A stretch of DNA of 64,000 nucleotides. Origin: Bugula neritina (lineage: Eukaryota; Bryozoa; Gymnolaemata; Cheilostomatida; Bugulidae). Below are positions 1-12,081 of this stretch, piece by piece. The first letter of the stretch is position 1. Every line of letters begins with the position of its first letter. Where the stretch lies: NCBI GenBank assembly GCA_964035545.1, contig CAXIUT010000103.1, positions 124,001-188,000 on the forward strand, given 5' to 3'. The notes beneath the pieces were generated by a model. That model saw only the letters and a list, made by a program, of their open reading frames with translations, did not search any database and was not told the DNA's origin. Both the position numbers and the translations under genes were made by a program.

Positions 1-461
1 ACGACTGCCATAAACAATGATAAAATATTCATTGTTGGTACTACTGAGTAGAATAAAATATAATATAATATTATTTTCTGGACAGATAAATAATATCAAA
101 TGCATATTATAACTTACCATAAATCTACAGTGCTTCACATCTTCACTTTTTTCTGCAATGTTATTTCTTTGCAGTTAGAAGTACTAGCTGAATATATGAC
201 TATGAAACATAACCCTTCAATTTCATTGCACCAGCATCAGTTGCAAGATAGGTGTGTTGGGAGTTATCTTTCCCAAAATTTTGTTCTTGGTGTTTATACG
301 AAGCAGACACAGGCTAATATTAGTTTTGTTATTTGTAAGAGTTTTTCTGTCTGATTGTCCATCAGCAAAAGTTTGGCCTTGCAGTTATTATGGAAATACC
401 AGTGATGCTGGAAGACCTTTGCATTGTACACCCGCCTTTACTATTGAATTTAGATGTTTTA

Positions 462-497
462 TTTTCCCATCCCCTCTCCTGCCCCCCTGTCCCCTCT
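462..497 (-). other. G-quadruplex motif, family A form (example in monomer 1)
   Basis: The plus strand is C-rich. The minus strand reads G-runs of 4, 6, 2, 4 and 3 separated by ACA, CA, AGA and AT, which satisfies the four-run G3+ N1-7 rule with one 7-base loop. It is present at the same offset in every A unit. Confidence 0.8.
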
Positions 498-512
498 AAC
501 AACCAGCAATCC

Positions 513-772
513 TGACTCATGTGAATTGTGTTATTGTTCTAGAGTTGGCCCATGGGCCTACAGTATACGATTTGAAGCTTTATAGTTTACAGGCAGTGGA
601 GATGAGTCACTGTTAAAACCCATTTTGTTAGTAGACTATATTGCTCTTCAATCATCAGTTTTCATATTAAAAGAGAAAGCTCATCTGCAGCGCCATTTCA
701 CAGTGTTTTATTTTGCTAGAGCAATAACTAATTTTAGATGCCTTTGCAAACATATGAGAAATAAATGAGTCA
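513..772. promoter_or_regulatory. Three AP-1 heptamers per monomer (example in monomer 1)
   Basis: Perfect TGACTCA at 513-519 and TGAGTCA at 603-609 and 766-772. All three persist in most A and B units. The first is lost in monomers 9, 11, 17, 33 and 42 (gcctca), the third in monomer 17. Sequence match only; no evidence of occupancy. Confidence 0.5.
547..558. other. Perfect 12-bp palindrome GGCCCATGGGCC (family A)
   Basis: Self-complementary over all 12 bases in A units. Family B reads GGACCATGGGCC and monomer 32 reads GGCCAATGGGCC, so it is a family A trait and a convenient restriction-type marker (contains CCATGG). Confidence 0.75.
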
Positions 773-1328
773 TTCTATGAAAAGAGGTGTTTGCAGCAAT
801 TGTCCACTTTTGATTTACAAGCGGCATGGAAACTTTTGTCGTTTTAAATAATATCACCAAACTCATCACTTGCATGTTTTTATAGACTTGATAAATTTTT
901 TTATGCAAAACTTGATGCCTGCTTCAAAGATACCAGTGCTTAATTACTGTGTTAACTGTATTGGCACGTTGCCATGAGATATTTGGTAATATTTCACATC
1001 ACAACAAACTCTTCAGAAAGTTAAGAAAATCAGTCTAGAAAGTTAATGAAATAAACCTACCAGAAAGAGTGAGCCAGATGTAACAAGTAGATCCAAAACA
1101 ATTAGTTGATTAACAATTGAAGTTGAAATCTCCATGTAGTCAACACTTTAGTCCTAATGTCAAATGCAAACGTCTGCAACCAAACTGTGTAGACTTCATG
1201 AGCTGGTTAGCTGAAAGGACTCATTAAAGTTCTTAACTCTTGTGTGTATAGTGATGCCCATCTTGAACTAGAGAGGGCTGACTGAAGACTGCTACTTTGT
1301 GAAAATTGACAATGCATATTATTATTAT

Positions 1329-1379
1329 TCATTGTTGAGATTCACGACTGCCATAAACAATGATAAAATATTCATTGTT
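1329..1379. other. Nested inverted repeats with SOX-type cores at the monomer joint
   Basis: TCATTGTT (1329-1336), AACAATGA (1356-1363) and TCATTGTT (1372-1379) surround the joint of monomers 1 and 2. The middle element can pair with either flank, giving alternative 8-bp stems with 8-base or 19-base loops. The arms contain AACAATG, which fits the SOX consensus WWCAAWG. The same arrangement occurs at the joints inspected. Confidence 0.6.
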
Positions 1380-2687
1380 GGTACTACTGAGTAGATTAAA
1401 ATATAATATAATATTATTTTCTGGACAAATAAATAATATCAAATGCATATTATAACTTACCATAAATCTACAGTGCTTCACATCTTCACTTTTTTCTGCA
1501 ATGTTATTTCTTTGCAGTTAGAAGTACTAGTTGAAAATATGACTATGAAACATAACCCTTCAATTTCATTGCACCAGCACCAGTTGCAAGATAGGTGTGT
1601 TGGGAGTTATCTTTCCCAAAATTTTGTTCTTGGTGTTTATACGAAGCAGACACAGGCTAATATTAGTTTTGTTATTTGCAAGAGTTTTTCTGTCTGATTG
1701 TCCGTCAGCAAAAGTTTGCGCCTTGCAGTTATTATGGAAATACCAGTGATGCTGGAAGACCTTTGCATTGTACACCCGCCTTTACTATTGAATTTAGATG
1801 TTTTATTTTCCCATCCCCTCTCCTGCCCCCCTGTCCCCTCTAACAACCAGCAATCCTGACTCATGTGAATTGTGTTATTGTTCTAGAGTTGGCCCATGGG
1901 CCTACAGTATACGATTTGAAGCTTTATAGTTTACAGGCAGTGGAGATGAGTCACTGCTAAAACCCATTTTGTTAGTAGACTATATTGCTCTTCAATCATC
2001 AGTTTTCATATTAAAAGAGAAAGCTCATCTGCAGCGCCATTTCACAGTGTTTTATTTTGCTAGAGCGATAACTAATTTTAGATGCCTTTGCAAACATATG
2101 AGAAATAAATGAGTCATTCTATGAAAAGAGGTGTTTGCAGCAATTGTCCACTTTTGATTTACAAGCGGCATGGAAACTTTTGTCGTTTTAAATAATATCA
2201 CCAAACTCATCACTTGCATGTTTTTATAGACTTGATAAATTTTTTTATGCAAAACTTGATGCCTGCTTCAAAGATACCAGTGCTTAATTACTGTGTTAAC
2301 TGTATTGGCACGTTGCCATGAGATATTTGGTAATATTTCGCATCACAACAAACTCTTCAGAAAGTTAAGAAAATCAGTCTAGAAAGTTAATGAAATAAAC
2401 CTACCAGAAAGAGTGAGCCAGATGTAACAAGTAGATCCAAAACAATTAGTTGATTAACAATTGAAGTTGAAATCTCCATGTAGTCAACACTTTAGTCCTA
2501 ATGTCAAATGCAAACGTCTGCAACCAAACTGTGTAGACTTCATGAGCTGGTTAGCTGAAAGGACTCATTAAAGTTCTTAACTCTTGTGTGTATAGTGATG
2601 CCCATCTTGAACTAGAGAGGGCTGACTGAAGACTGCTACTTTGTGAAAATTGACAATGCATATTATTATTATTCATTGTTGAGATTC
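1344..2687 (+). repeat. Satellite monomer 2, family A (1344 bp)
   Basis: Family A with gttgaaaatatgac, caccagttgc and the longer gtccgtcagcaaaagtttgcgcc-type segment shared with monomers 7, 32, 37 and 41, which adds one base. It has gagcgataac and cgcatcac in the 3' half. Confidence 0.97.
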
Positions 2688-4030
2688 ACGACTGCCATAA
2701 ACAATGATAAAATATTCATTGTTGGTACTACTGAGTAGATTAAAATATAATATAATATTATTTTCTGGACAAATAAATAATATCAAATGCATATTATAAC
2801 TTACCATAAATCTACAGTGCTTCACATCTTCACTTTTTTCTGCAATGTTATTTCTTTGCAGTTAGAAGTACTAGTTGAAAATATGACTATGAAACATAAC
2901 CCTTCAATTTCATTGCACCAGCACCAGTTGCAAGATAGGTGTGTTGGGAGTTATCTTTCCCAAAAGTTTTGTTCTTGGTGTTTATACGAAGCAGACACAG
3001 GCTAATATTAGTTTTGTTATTTGTAAGAGTTTTTCTGTCTGATTGTCCATCAGCAAAGTTTGGCCTTGCAGTTATTATGGAAATACCAGTGATGCTGGAA
3101 GACCTTTGCATTGTACACCCGCCTTTACTATTGAATTTAGATGTTTTATTTTCCCATCCCCTCTCCTGCCCCCCTGTCCCCTCTAACAACCAGCAATCCT
3201 GACTCATGTGAATTGTGTTATTGTTCTAGAGTTGGCCCATGGGCCTACAGTATACGATTTGAAGCTTTATAGTTTACAGGCAGTGGAGATGAGTCACTGC
3301 TAAAACCCATTTTGTTAGTAGACTATGTTGCTCTTCAATCATCAGTTTTCATATTAAAAGAGAAAGCTCATCTGCAGCGCCATTTCACAGGGCTTTATTT
3401 TGCTAGAGCAATAACTAATTTTAGATGCCTTTGCAAACATATGAGAAACAAATGAGTCATTCTATGAAAAGAGGTGTTTGCAGCAATTGTCCACTTTTGA
3501 TTTACAAGCGGCATGGAAACTTTTGTAGTTTTAAATAATATCTCCAAACTCATCACTTGCATGTGTTTATAGACTTGATAAAGTTTTTTATGCAAAACTT
3601 GATGCCTGCTTCAAAGACACCAGTGCTTAATTACTGTGTTAACTGTATTGGCACGTTGCCATGAGATATTTGGTAATATTTCGCATCACAACAAACTCTT
3701 CAGAAAGTTAAGAAAATCAGTCTAGAAAGTTAATGAAATAAACCTACCAGAAAGTTTCAGCCAGATGTAACAAGTAGATCCAAAACAAGTTGATTAACAA
3801 TTGAAGTTGAAATCTCCATGTAGTCAACACTTTAGTCCTAATGTCAAATGCAAACGCCTGCAATCAAACTGTGTAGACTTCATGAGCTGGTCAGCTAACA
3901 GGACTCATTAAAGTTCTTAACTCTTGTGTGTATAGTGATGCCCATCTTGAACTAGAGAGGGCTGACTGAAGACTGCTACTTTGTGAAAATTGACAATGCA
4001 TATTATTATTATTATTCATTGTTGAGATTC
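2688..4030 (+). repeat. Satellite monomer 3, family A (1343 bp)
   Basis: Shares the compensating pair cccaaaagttttg (plus one) and cagcaaagtttgg (minus one) with monomer 6. Private changes include agggctttatttt near 3390, gaaacaaatgag, gtcagctaacagg and one extra TAT triplet near 4000-4016. The 3' half (gtttcagcc) matches monomer 4. Confidence 0.97.
4000..4020 (+). repeat. Short (TAT)n tract near the monomer 3' end, expanded in monomer 3
   Basis: Most units carry a short TAT run before tcattgttgag. Monomer 3 has one extra triplet, and B1 units read attaatattattc. This is the only microsatellite in the unit. Confidence 0.7.
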
Positions 4031-5373
4031 ACGACTGCCATAAACAATGATAAAATATTCATTGTTGGTACTACTGAGTAGAATAAAATATAATATAATA
4101 TTATTTTCTGGACAAATAAATAATATCAAATGCATATTATAACTTACCATAAATCTACAGTGCTTCACATCTTCACTTTTTTCTGCAATGTTATTTCTTT
4201 GCAGTTAGAAGTACTAATTGAAAATATGACTATGAAACATAACCCTTCAATTTCATTGCACCAGCACCAGTTGCAAGATAGGTGTGTTGGGAGTTATCTT
4301 TCCCAAAATTTTGTTCTTTGTGTTTATACGAAGCAGACACAGGCTAATATTAGTTTTGTTATTTGCAAGAGTTTTTCTGTCTGATTGTCCATCAGCAAAA
4401 GTTTGGCCTTGCAGTTATTATGGAAATACCAGTGATGCTGGAAGACCTTTGCATTGTACACCCGCCTTTACTATTGAATTTAGATGTTTTATTTTCCCAT
4501 CCCCTCTCCTGCCCCCCTGTCCCCTCTAACAACCAGCAATCCTGACTCATGTGAATTGTGTTATTGTTCTAGAGTTGGCCCATGGGCCTACAGTATACGA
4601 TTTGAAGCTTTATAGTTTACAGGCAGTGGAGATGAGTCACTGCTAAAACCCATTTTGTTAGTAGACTATGTTGCTCTTCAATCATCAGTTTTCATATTAA
4701 AAGAGAAAGCTCATCTGCAGCGCCATTTCACAGTGTTTTATTTTGCAAGAGCAATAACTAATTTTAGATGCCTTTGCAAACATATGAGAAATAAATGAGT
4801 CATTCTATGAAAAGAGGTGTTTGCAGCAATTGTCCACTTTTGATTTACAAGCGGCATGGAAACTTTTGTAGTTTTAAATAATATCTCCAAACTCATCACT
4901 TGCATGTGTTTATAGACTTGATAAAGTTTTTTATGCAAAACTTGATGCCTGCTTCAAAGACACCAGTGCTTAATTACTGTGTTAACTGTATTGGCACGTT
5001 GCCATGAGATATTTGGTAATATTTCGCATCACAACAAACTCTTCAGAAAGTTAAGAAAATCAGTCTAGAAAGTTAATGAAATAAACCTACCAGAAAGTTT
5101 CAGCCAGATGTAACAAGTAGATCCAAAACAATTAGTTGATTAACAATTGAAGTTGAAATCTCCATGTAGTCAACACTTTAGTCCTAATGTCAAATGCAAA
5201 CGTCTGCAACCAAACTGTGTAGACTTCATGAGCTGGTTAGCTGAAAGGACTCATTAAAGTTCTTAACTCTTGTGTGTATAGTGATGCCCATCTTGAACTA
5301 GAGAGGGCTGACTGAAGACTGCTACTTTGTGAAAATTGACAATGTATATTATTATTATTCATTGTTGAGATTC
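4031..5373 (+). repeat. Satellite monomer 4, family A (1343 bp)
   Basis: Family A. Private variants: gtactaattgaaa near 4213, ttctttgtgttt near 4315, ttttgcaagagc near 4743 and aatgtatatt at 5341. Shares gactatgttgc and gaaagtttcagcc with monomer 3. Confidence 0.97.
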
Positions 5374-6713
5374 ACGACTGCCATAAACAATGATAAAATA
5401 TTCATTGTTGGTACTACTGAGTAGAATAAAATATAATATAATATTATTTTCTGGACAGATAAATAATATCAAATGCATATTATAACTTACCATAAATCTA
5501 CAGTGCTTCACATCTTCACCTTTTTCTGCAATGTTATTTCTTTGCAGTTAGAAGTACTAGCTGAATATATGACTATGAAACATAACCCTTCAATTTCATT
5601 GCACCAGCATCAGTTGCAAGATAGGTGTGTTGGGAGTTATCTTTCCCAAAATTTTGTTCTTGGTGTTTATACGAAGCAGACACAGGCTAATATTAGTTTT
5701 GTTATTTGCAAGAGTTTTTCTGTCTGATTGTCCATCAGCAAAAATTTGGCCTTGCAGTTATTATGGAAATACCAGTGATGCTGGAAGACCTTTGCATTGT
5801 ACACCCGCCTTTACTATTGAATTTAGATGTTTTATTTTCCCATCCCCTCTCCTGCCCCCCTGTCCCCTCTAACAACCAGCAATCCTGACTCATGTGAATT
5901 GTGTTATTGTTCTAGAGTTGGCCCATGGGCCTACAGTATACGATTTGAAGCTTTATAGTTTACAGGCAGTGGAGATGAGTCACTGCTAAAACCCATTTTG
6001 TTAGTAGTCTATGTTGCTCTTCAATCATCAGTTTTCATATTAAAAGAGAAAGCTCATCTGCAGCGCCATTTCACAGTGTTTTATTTTGCTAGAGCAATAA
6101 CTAATTTTAGATGCCTTTGCAAACATATGAGAAATAAATGAGTCATTCTATGAAAAGAGGTGTTTGCAGCAATTGTCCACTTTTGATTTACAAGCGGCAT
6201 GGAAACTTTTGTAGTTTTAAATAATATCTCCAAACTCATCACTTGCATGTGTTTATAGACTTGATAAAGTTTTTTATGCAAAACTTGATGCCTGCTTCAA
6301 AGACACCAGTGCTTAATTACTGTGTTAACTGTATTGGCACGTTGCCATGAGATATTTGGTAATATTTCGCATCACAACAAACTCTTCAGAAAGTTAAGAA
6401 AATCAGTCTAGAAAGTTAATGAAATAAACCTACCAGAAAGAGTAAGCCAGATGTAACAAGTAGATCCAAAACAAGTTGATTAACAATTGAAGTTGAAATC
6501 TCCATGTAGTCAACACTTTAGTCCTAATGTCAAATGCAAACGTCTGCAACCAAACTGTGTAGACTTCATGAGCTGGTTAGCTGAAAGGACTCATTAAAGT
6601 TCTTAACTCTTGTGTGTATAGTGATGCCCATCTTGAACTAGAGAGGGCTGACTGAAGACTGCTACTTTGTGAAAATTGACAATGCATATTATTATTATTC
6701 ATTGTTGAGATTC
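5374..6713 (+). repeat. Satellite monomer 5, family A (1340 bp)
   Basis: Family A with ttctggacag, cttcaccttttt, gctgaatatatgac and catcagttgc as in monomers 26 and 29. It lacks the att insertion at aacaagttgatt (as in monomers 3, 7 and family B), explaining the 1340-bp length. Private: agtctatgttgc and caaaaatttggcc. Confidence 0.97.
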
Positions 6714-8056
6714 ACGACTGCCATAAACAATGATAAAATATTCATTGTTGGTACTACTGAGTAGAATAAAATATAATATAATATTATTTTCTGGACAAAT
6801 AAATAATATCAAATGCATATTATAACTTACCATTAATCTACAGTGCTTCACATCTTCACTTTTTTCTGCAATGTTATTTCTTTGCAGTTAGAAGTACTAG
6901 TTGAAAATATGACTATGAAACATAACCCTTCAATTTCATTGCACCAGCACCAGTTGCAAGATAGGTGTGTTGGGAGTTATCCTTCCCAAAAGTTTTGTTC
7001 TTGGTGTTTATACGAAGCAGACACAAGCTAATATTAGTTTTGTTATTTGTAAGAGTTTTTCTGTCTGATTGTCCATCAGCAAAGTTTGGCCTTGCAGTTA
7101 TTATGGAAATACCAGTGATGCTGGAAGACCTTTGCATTGTACACCCGCCTTTACTATTGAATTTAGATGTTTTATTTTCCCATCCCCTCTCCTGCCCCCC
7201 TGTCCCCTCTAACAACCAGCAATCCTGACTCATGTGAATTGTGTTATTGTTCTAGAGTTGGCCCATGGGCCTACAGTATACGATTTGAAGCTTTATAGTT
7301 TACAGGCAGTGGAGATGAGTCACTGCTAAAACCCATTTTGTTAGTAGACTATATTGCTCTTCAATCATCAGTTTTCATATTAAAAGAGAAAGCTCATCTG
7401 CAGCGCCATTTCACAGTGTTTTATTTTGCTAGAGCGATAACTAATTTTAGATGCCTTTGCAAACATATGAGAAATAAATGAGTCATTCTATGAAAAGAGG
7501 TGTTTGCAGCAATTGTCCACTTTTGATTTACAAGCGGCATGGAAACTTTTGTCGTTTTAAATAATATCACCAAACTCATCACTTGCATGTTTTTATAGAC
7601 TTGATAAATTTTTTTATGCAAAACTTGATGCCTGCTTCAAAGACACCAGTGCTTAATTACTGTGTTAACTGTATTGGCACGTTGCCATGAGATATTTGGT
7701 AATATTTCACATCACAACAAACTCTTCAGAAAGTTAAGAAAATCAGTCTAGAAAGTTAATGAAATAAACCTACCAGAAAGAGTGAGCCAGATGTAACAAG
7801 TAGATCCAAAACAATTAGTTGATTAACAATTGAAGTTGAAATCTCCATGTAGTCAACACTTTAGTCCTAATGTCAAATGCAAACGTCTGCAACCAAACTG
7901 TGTAGACTTCATGAGCTGGTTAGCTGAAAGGACTCATTAAAGTTCTTAACTCTTGTGTGTATAGTGATGCCCATCTTGAACTAGAGAGGGCTGACTGAAG
8001 ACTGCTACTTTGTGAAAATTGACAATGCATATTATTATTATTCATTGTTGAGATTC
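6714..8056 (+). repeat. Satellite monomer 6, family A (1343 bp)
   Basis: Same paired indels as monomer 3 (cccaaaagttttg and cagcaaagtttgg). Private variants: ccattaatctac near 6832, ttatccttccc near 6979 and acacaagcta near 7021. The 3' half resembles monomers 1 and 31. Confidence 0.97.
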
Positions 8057-9397
8057 ACGACTGCCATAAACAATGATAAAATATTCATTGTTGGTACTAC
8101 TGAGTAGATTAAAATATAATATAATATTATTTTCTGGACAAATAAATAATATCAAATGCATATTATAACTTACCATAAATCTACAGTGCTTCACATCTTC
8201 ACTTTTTTCTGCAATGTTATTTCTTTGCAGTTAGAAGTACTAGTTGAAAATATGACTATGAAACATAACCCTTCAATTTCATTGCACCAGCACCAGTTGC
8301 AAGATAGGTGTGTTGGGAGTTATCTTTCCCAAAATTTTGTTCTTGGTGTTTATACGAAGCAGACACAGGCTAATATTAGTTTTGTTATTTGCAAGAGTTT
8401 TTCTGTCTGATTGTCCGTCAGCAAAAGTTTGCGCCTTGCAGTTATTATGGAAATACCAGTGATGCTGGAAGACCTTTGCATTGTACATCCGCTTTTACTA
8501 TTGAATTTAGATGTTTTATTTTCCCATCCCCTCTCCTGCCCCCCTGTCCCCTCTAACAACCAGCAATCCTGACTCATGTGAATTGTGTTATTGTTCTAGA
8601 GTTGGCCCATGGGCCTACAGTATACGATTTGAAGCTTTATAGTTTACAGGCAGTGGAGATGAGTCACTGCTGAAACCCATTTTATTAGTAGACTATATTG
8701 CTCTTCAATCATCAGTTTTCATATTAAAAGAGAAAGCTCATCTGCAGCGCCATTTCACAGTGTTTTATTTTGCTAGAGCAATAACTAATTTTAGATGCCT
8801 TTGCAAACATATGAGAAATAAATGAGTCATTCTATGAAAAGAGGTGTTTGCAGCAATTGTCCACTTTTGATTTACAAGCGGCATGGAAACTTTTGTAGTT
8901 TTAAATAATATCTCCAAACTCATCACTTGCATGTGTTTATAGACTTGATAAAGTTTTTTATGCAAAACTTGATGCCTGCTTCAAAGACACCAGTGCTTAA
9001 TTACTGTGTTAACTGTATTGGCACGTTGCCATGAGATATTTGGTAATATTTCGCATCACAACAAACTCTTCAGAAAGTTAAGAAAATCAGTCTAGAAAGT
9101 TAATGAAATAAACCTACCAGAAAGAGTAAGCCAGATGTAACAAGTAGATCCAAAACAAGTTGATTAACAATTGAAGTTGAAATCTCCATGTAGTCAACAC
9201 TTTAGTCCTAATGTCAAATGCAAACGTCTGCAACCAAACTGTGTAGACTTCATGAGCTGGTTAGCTGAAAGGACTCATTAAAGTTCTTAACTCTTGTGTG
9301 TATAGTGATGCCCATCTTGAACTAGAGAGGGCTGACTGAAGACTGCTACTTTGTGAAAATTGACAATGCATATTATTATTATTCATTGTTGAGATTC
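8057..9397 (+). repeat. Satellite monomer 7, family A (1341 bp)
   Basis: The 5' two thirds match monomers 32, 37 and 41: gtccgtcagc, tttgcgcc, acatccgctttta and ctgctgaaacccattttatt. After about 8740 it returns to ordinary A sequence (tgttttattttgc), whereas 32 and 41 enter a divergent patch there. Confidence 0.97.
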
Positions 9398-10740
9398 ACG
9401 ACTGCCATAAACAATGATAAAATATTCATTGTTGGTACTACTGAGTAGATTAAAATATAATATAATATTATTTTCTGGACAAATAAATAATATCAAATGC
9501 ATATTATAACTTACCATAAATCTACAGTGCTTCACATCTTCACTTTTTTCTGCAATGTTATTTCTTTGCAGTTAGAAGTACTAGTTGAAAATATGACTAT
9601 GAAACATAACCCTTCAATTTCATTGCACCAGCACCAAATGCAAGATAGGTGTGTTGGGAGTTATCTTTCCCAAAATTTTGTTCTTGGTGTTTATACGAAG
9701 CAGACACAGGCTAATATTAGTTTTGTTATTTGTAAGAGTTTTTCTGTCTGGTTGTCCATCAGCAAAAGTTTGGCCTTGCAGTTATTATGGAAATACCAGT
9801 GATGCTGGAAGACCTTTGCATTGTACACCCGCCTTTACTATTGAATTTAGATGTTTTATTTTCCCATCCCCTCTCCTGCCCCCCTGTCCCCTCAAACAAC
9901 CAGCAATCCTGACTCATGTGAATTGTGTTATTGTTCTAGAGTTGGCCCATGGGCCTACAGTATACGATTTGAAGCTTTATAGTTTACAGGCAGTGGAGAT
10001 GAGTCACTGCTAAAACCCATTTTGTTAGTAGACTATATTGCTCTTCAATCATCAGTTTTCATATTAAAAGAGAAAGCTCATCTGCAGCGCCATTTCACAG
10101 TGTTTTATTTTGCTAGAGCGATAACTAATTTTAGATGCCTTTGCAAACATATGAGAAATAAATGAGTCATTCTATGAAAAGAGGTGTTTGCAGCAATTGT
10201 CCACTTTTAATTTACAAGCGGCATGGAAACTTTTGTCGTTTTAAATAATATCACCAAACTCATCACTTGCATGTTTTTATAGACTTGATAAATTTTTTTA
10301 TGCAAAACTTGATGCCTGCTTCAAAGATACCAGTGCTTAATTACTGTGTTAACTGTATTGGCACGTTGCCATGAGATATTTGGTAATATTTCACATCACA
10401 ACAAACTCTTCAGAAAGTTAAGAAAATCAGTCTAGAAAGTTAATGAAATAAACCTACCAGAAAGAGTAAGCCAGATGTAACAAGTAGATCCAAAACAATT
10501 AGTTGATTAACAATTGAAGTTGAAATCTCCATGTAGTCAACACTTTAGTCCTAATGTCAAATGCAAACGTCTGCAACCAAACTGTGTAGACTTCATGAGC
10601 TGGTTAGCTGAAAGGACTCATTAAAGTTCTTAACTCTTGTGTGTATAGTGATGCCCATCTTGAACTAGAGAGGGCTGACTGAAGACTGCTACTTTGTGAA
10701 AATTGACAATGCATATTATTATTATTCATTGTTGAGATTC
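9398..10740 (+). repeat. Satellite monomer 8, family A (1343 bp)
   Basis: Family A with the caccaaatgc allele shared with monomers 25, 28 and 31. Private: gtctggttgtcc near 9748, which removes a TGA and lengthens two plus-strand frames, cccctcaaacaac near 9892 and cttttaatttac near 10206. Confidence 0.97.
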
Positions 10741-12081
10741 ACGACTGCCATAAACAATGATAAAATATTCATTGTTGGTACTACTGAGTAGAATAAAATA
10801 TAATATAATATTATTTTCTGGACAAATAAATAATATCAAATGCATATTATAACTTACCATAAATCTACAGTGCTTCACATCTTCACTTTTTTCTGCAATG
10901 TTATTTCTTTGCAGTTAGAAGTACTAGTTGAAAATATGACTATGAAACATAACCCTTCAATTTCATTGCACCAGCACCGTTCTCAAGAAAGGTGTGGTGG
11001 GAGTTATCTTTCCTAAAATTTTGTTCCTGGCGTTTATACGAAGCAGACACAGGCTCATATTAGTTTAGTTATTTGAAAGAGTTTTGCTGTCATACTGTCC
11101 ATCAGCAGGAGCTGACGCCTTGCGGTTATTATGGAAATACCAGCGATGCTGGAAGACCTTTGCATTGTACACCCGCCTTTACTATTGAATTTAGATGTTT
11201 TATTTTCCCCTCCCCTCTCCCTCCCCCCTGTCCCCTCTAACAACCAGTAATCCTGCCTCATGTAAAATGTGTTATTGTTTTAGAGTTGGACCATGGGCCT
11301 ACAGTATACGATTTGAAGCCTTATAGTTTACAGGCAGTCAAGATGAGTCACTGCTGAAACCCATTTTATTAGTAGACTATATTGCTCTTCAATCATCAGT
11401 TTTCATATTAAAACAGAAAGCTCATCTGCAGCACCATTTCACAGTGTTATATTTTGCTAGAGCAATAACTAATTTTAGATGCCTTTGCAAACGTATGAGA
11501 AATAAATGAGTCATTTTATGAAAAGAGGTGTTTGCAGCAATTGTCCACTTTTGATTTAGACGCGGCGAGGAAAGTTTTGTAGTTTTAAATAATATCTCCA
11601 AACTCATCACTTGCATGTGTTTAGATACTTGATAAAGTTTTGTATGCAAAATTTGATGCCTGCTTCAATGACACCAGTGCTTAATTACTGTGTTAACTGT
11701 ATTGGCACAATGCCATGAGATATTTGGTAATATTTCGCATCACAACAAACTCTTCAGAAAATGAAGAAAATCAGTCTAGAAAGTTAATGAAATAAACCTA
11801 CCAGAGAGAGTAAGCCAGATGTGACAAGTTGATCCAAAACAAGTTGATTAACAGTTGAAGTTGAAGTCTCCATGTAGTGAGCACTTTAGTCCTAATGTCA
11901 AATGCAAACATCTGCAACCAAACTGTGTAGATTTCATGAGCTGGTTAGCTGACAGGACTCATTAAAGTTCTTAACTCGCGTGTGTATGGTGATGCCCATC
12001 TTGAACTAGACAGGGCTGACTAAAGAATGCTACTTTGTGAAAATTGACAATGCATATTAATATTATTCATTGTTGAGATTC
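10741..12081 (+). repeat. Satellite monomer 9, chimeric A to B1 (1341 bp)
   Basis: Family A up to the aaaatatgac allele ending at 10940, then B1 from 10979 (accgttctcaagaaagg, as in monomers 11, 17, 33 and 42). The switch lies in a 38-bp block common to both. Private changes in the B part: catactgtcc near 11091 and gcggcgagg near 11563. The first AP-1 heptamer is lost (cctgcctcatg). Confidence 0.96.
10940..10979. other. A to B1 recombination junction in monomer 9
   Basis: Last A-specific base near 10940, first B1-specific base at 10979. The interval is identical in both families, so the exchange point cannot be placed more finely. Confidence 0.9.

Larger units (their letters stand above)
1..1343 (+). 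repeat. Satellite monomer 1, family A (1343 bp)
   Basis: Family A hallmarks: ctactgagtag near the start, ttctggacag, caccagca/catcag region reading catcagttgc, gtctgattgtcc, ggcccatgggcc and tttacaagcggc. Private variant: ctgttaaaac at about 610, where other A units read ctgctaaaac. It carries all three AP-1 heptamers. The 5' third matches monomers 5, 26, 29 and 30 (gctgaatatatgac). Confidence 0.97.

Noticed and set aside
140-176. Splice-acceptor-like pyrimidine tract ending in ttgcag, hinting that the unit derives from an intron/exon edge
   Set aside because: B units read ttctag there, no open exon follows, and no matching donor was evident. A chance resemblance in AT-rich DNA is more likely.
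100-354. Plus-strand 84-codon frame in family A units (monomer 1 and equivalents)
   Set aside because: Absent from family B, broken in monomers 3 and 6 by a one-base insertion, with no recognisable domain, so it is a chance frame in a repeated unit.
1015-1046. Short direct repeat AGAAAGTTAA at 1015-1024 and 1037-1046, as possible target-site duplication
   Set aside because: It encloses only 12 bp, is degenerate in family B, and there is no insertion between the copies.
1-1343. Unit length close to eight nucleosome repeats (8 x ~167 bp)
   Set aside because: No internal ~167-bp subrepeat is visible and unit length varies from 1337 to 1344, so this is numerology without nucleosome data.
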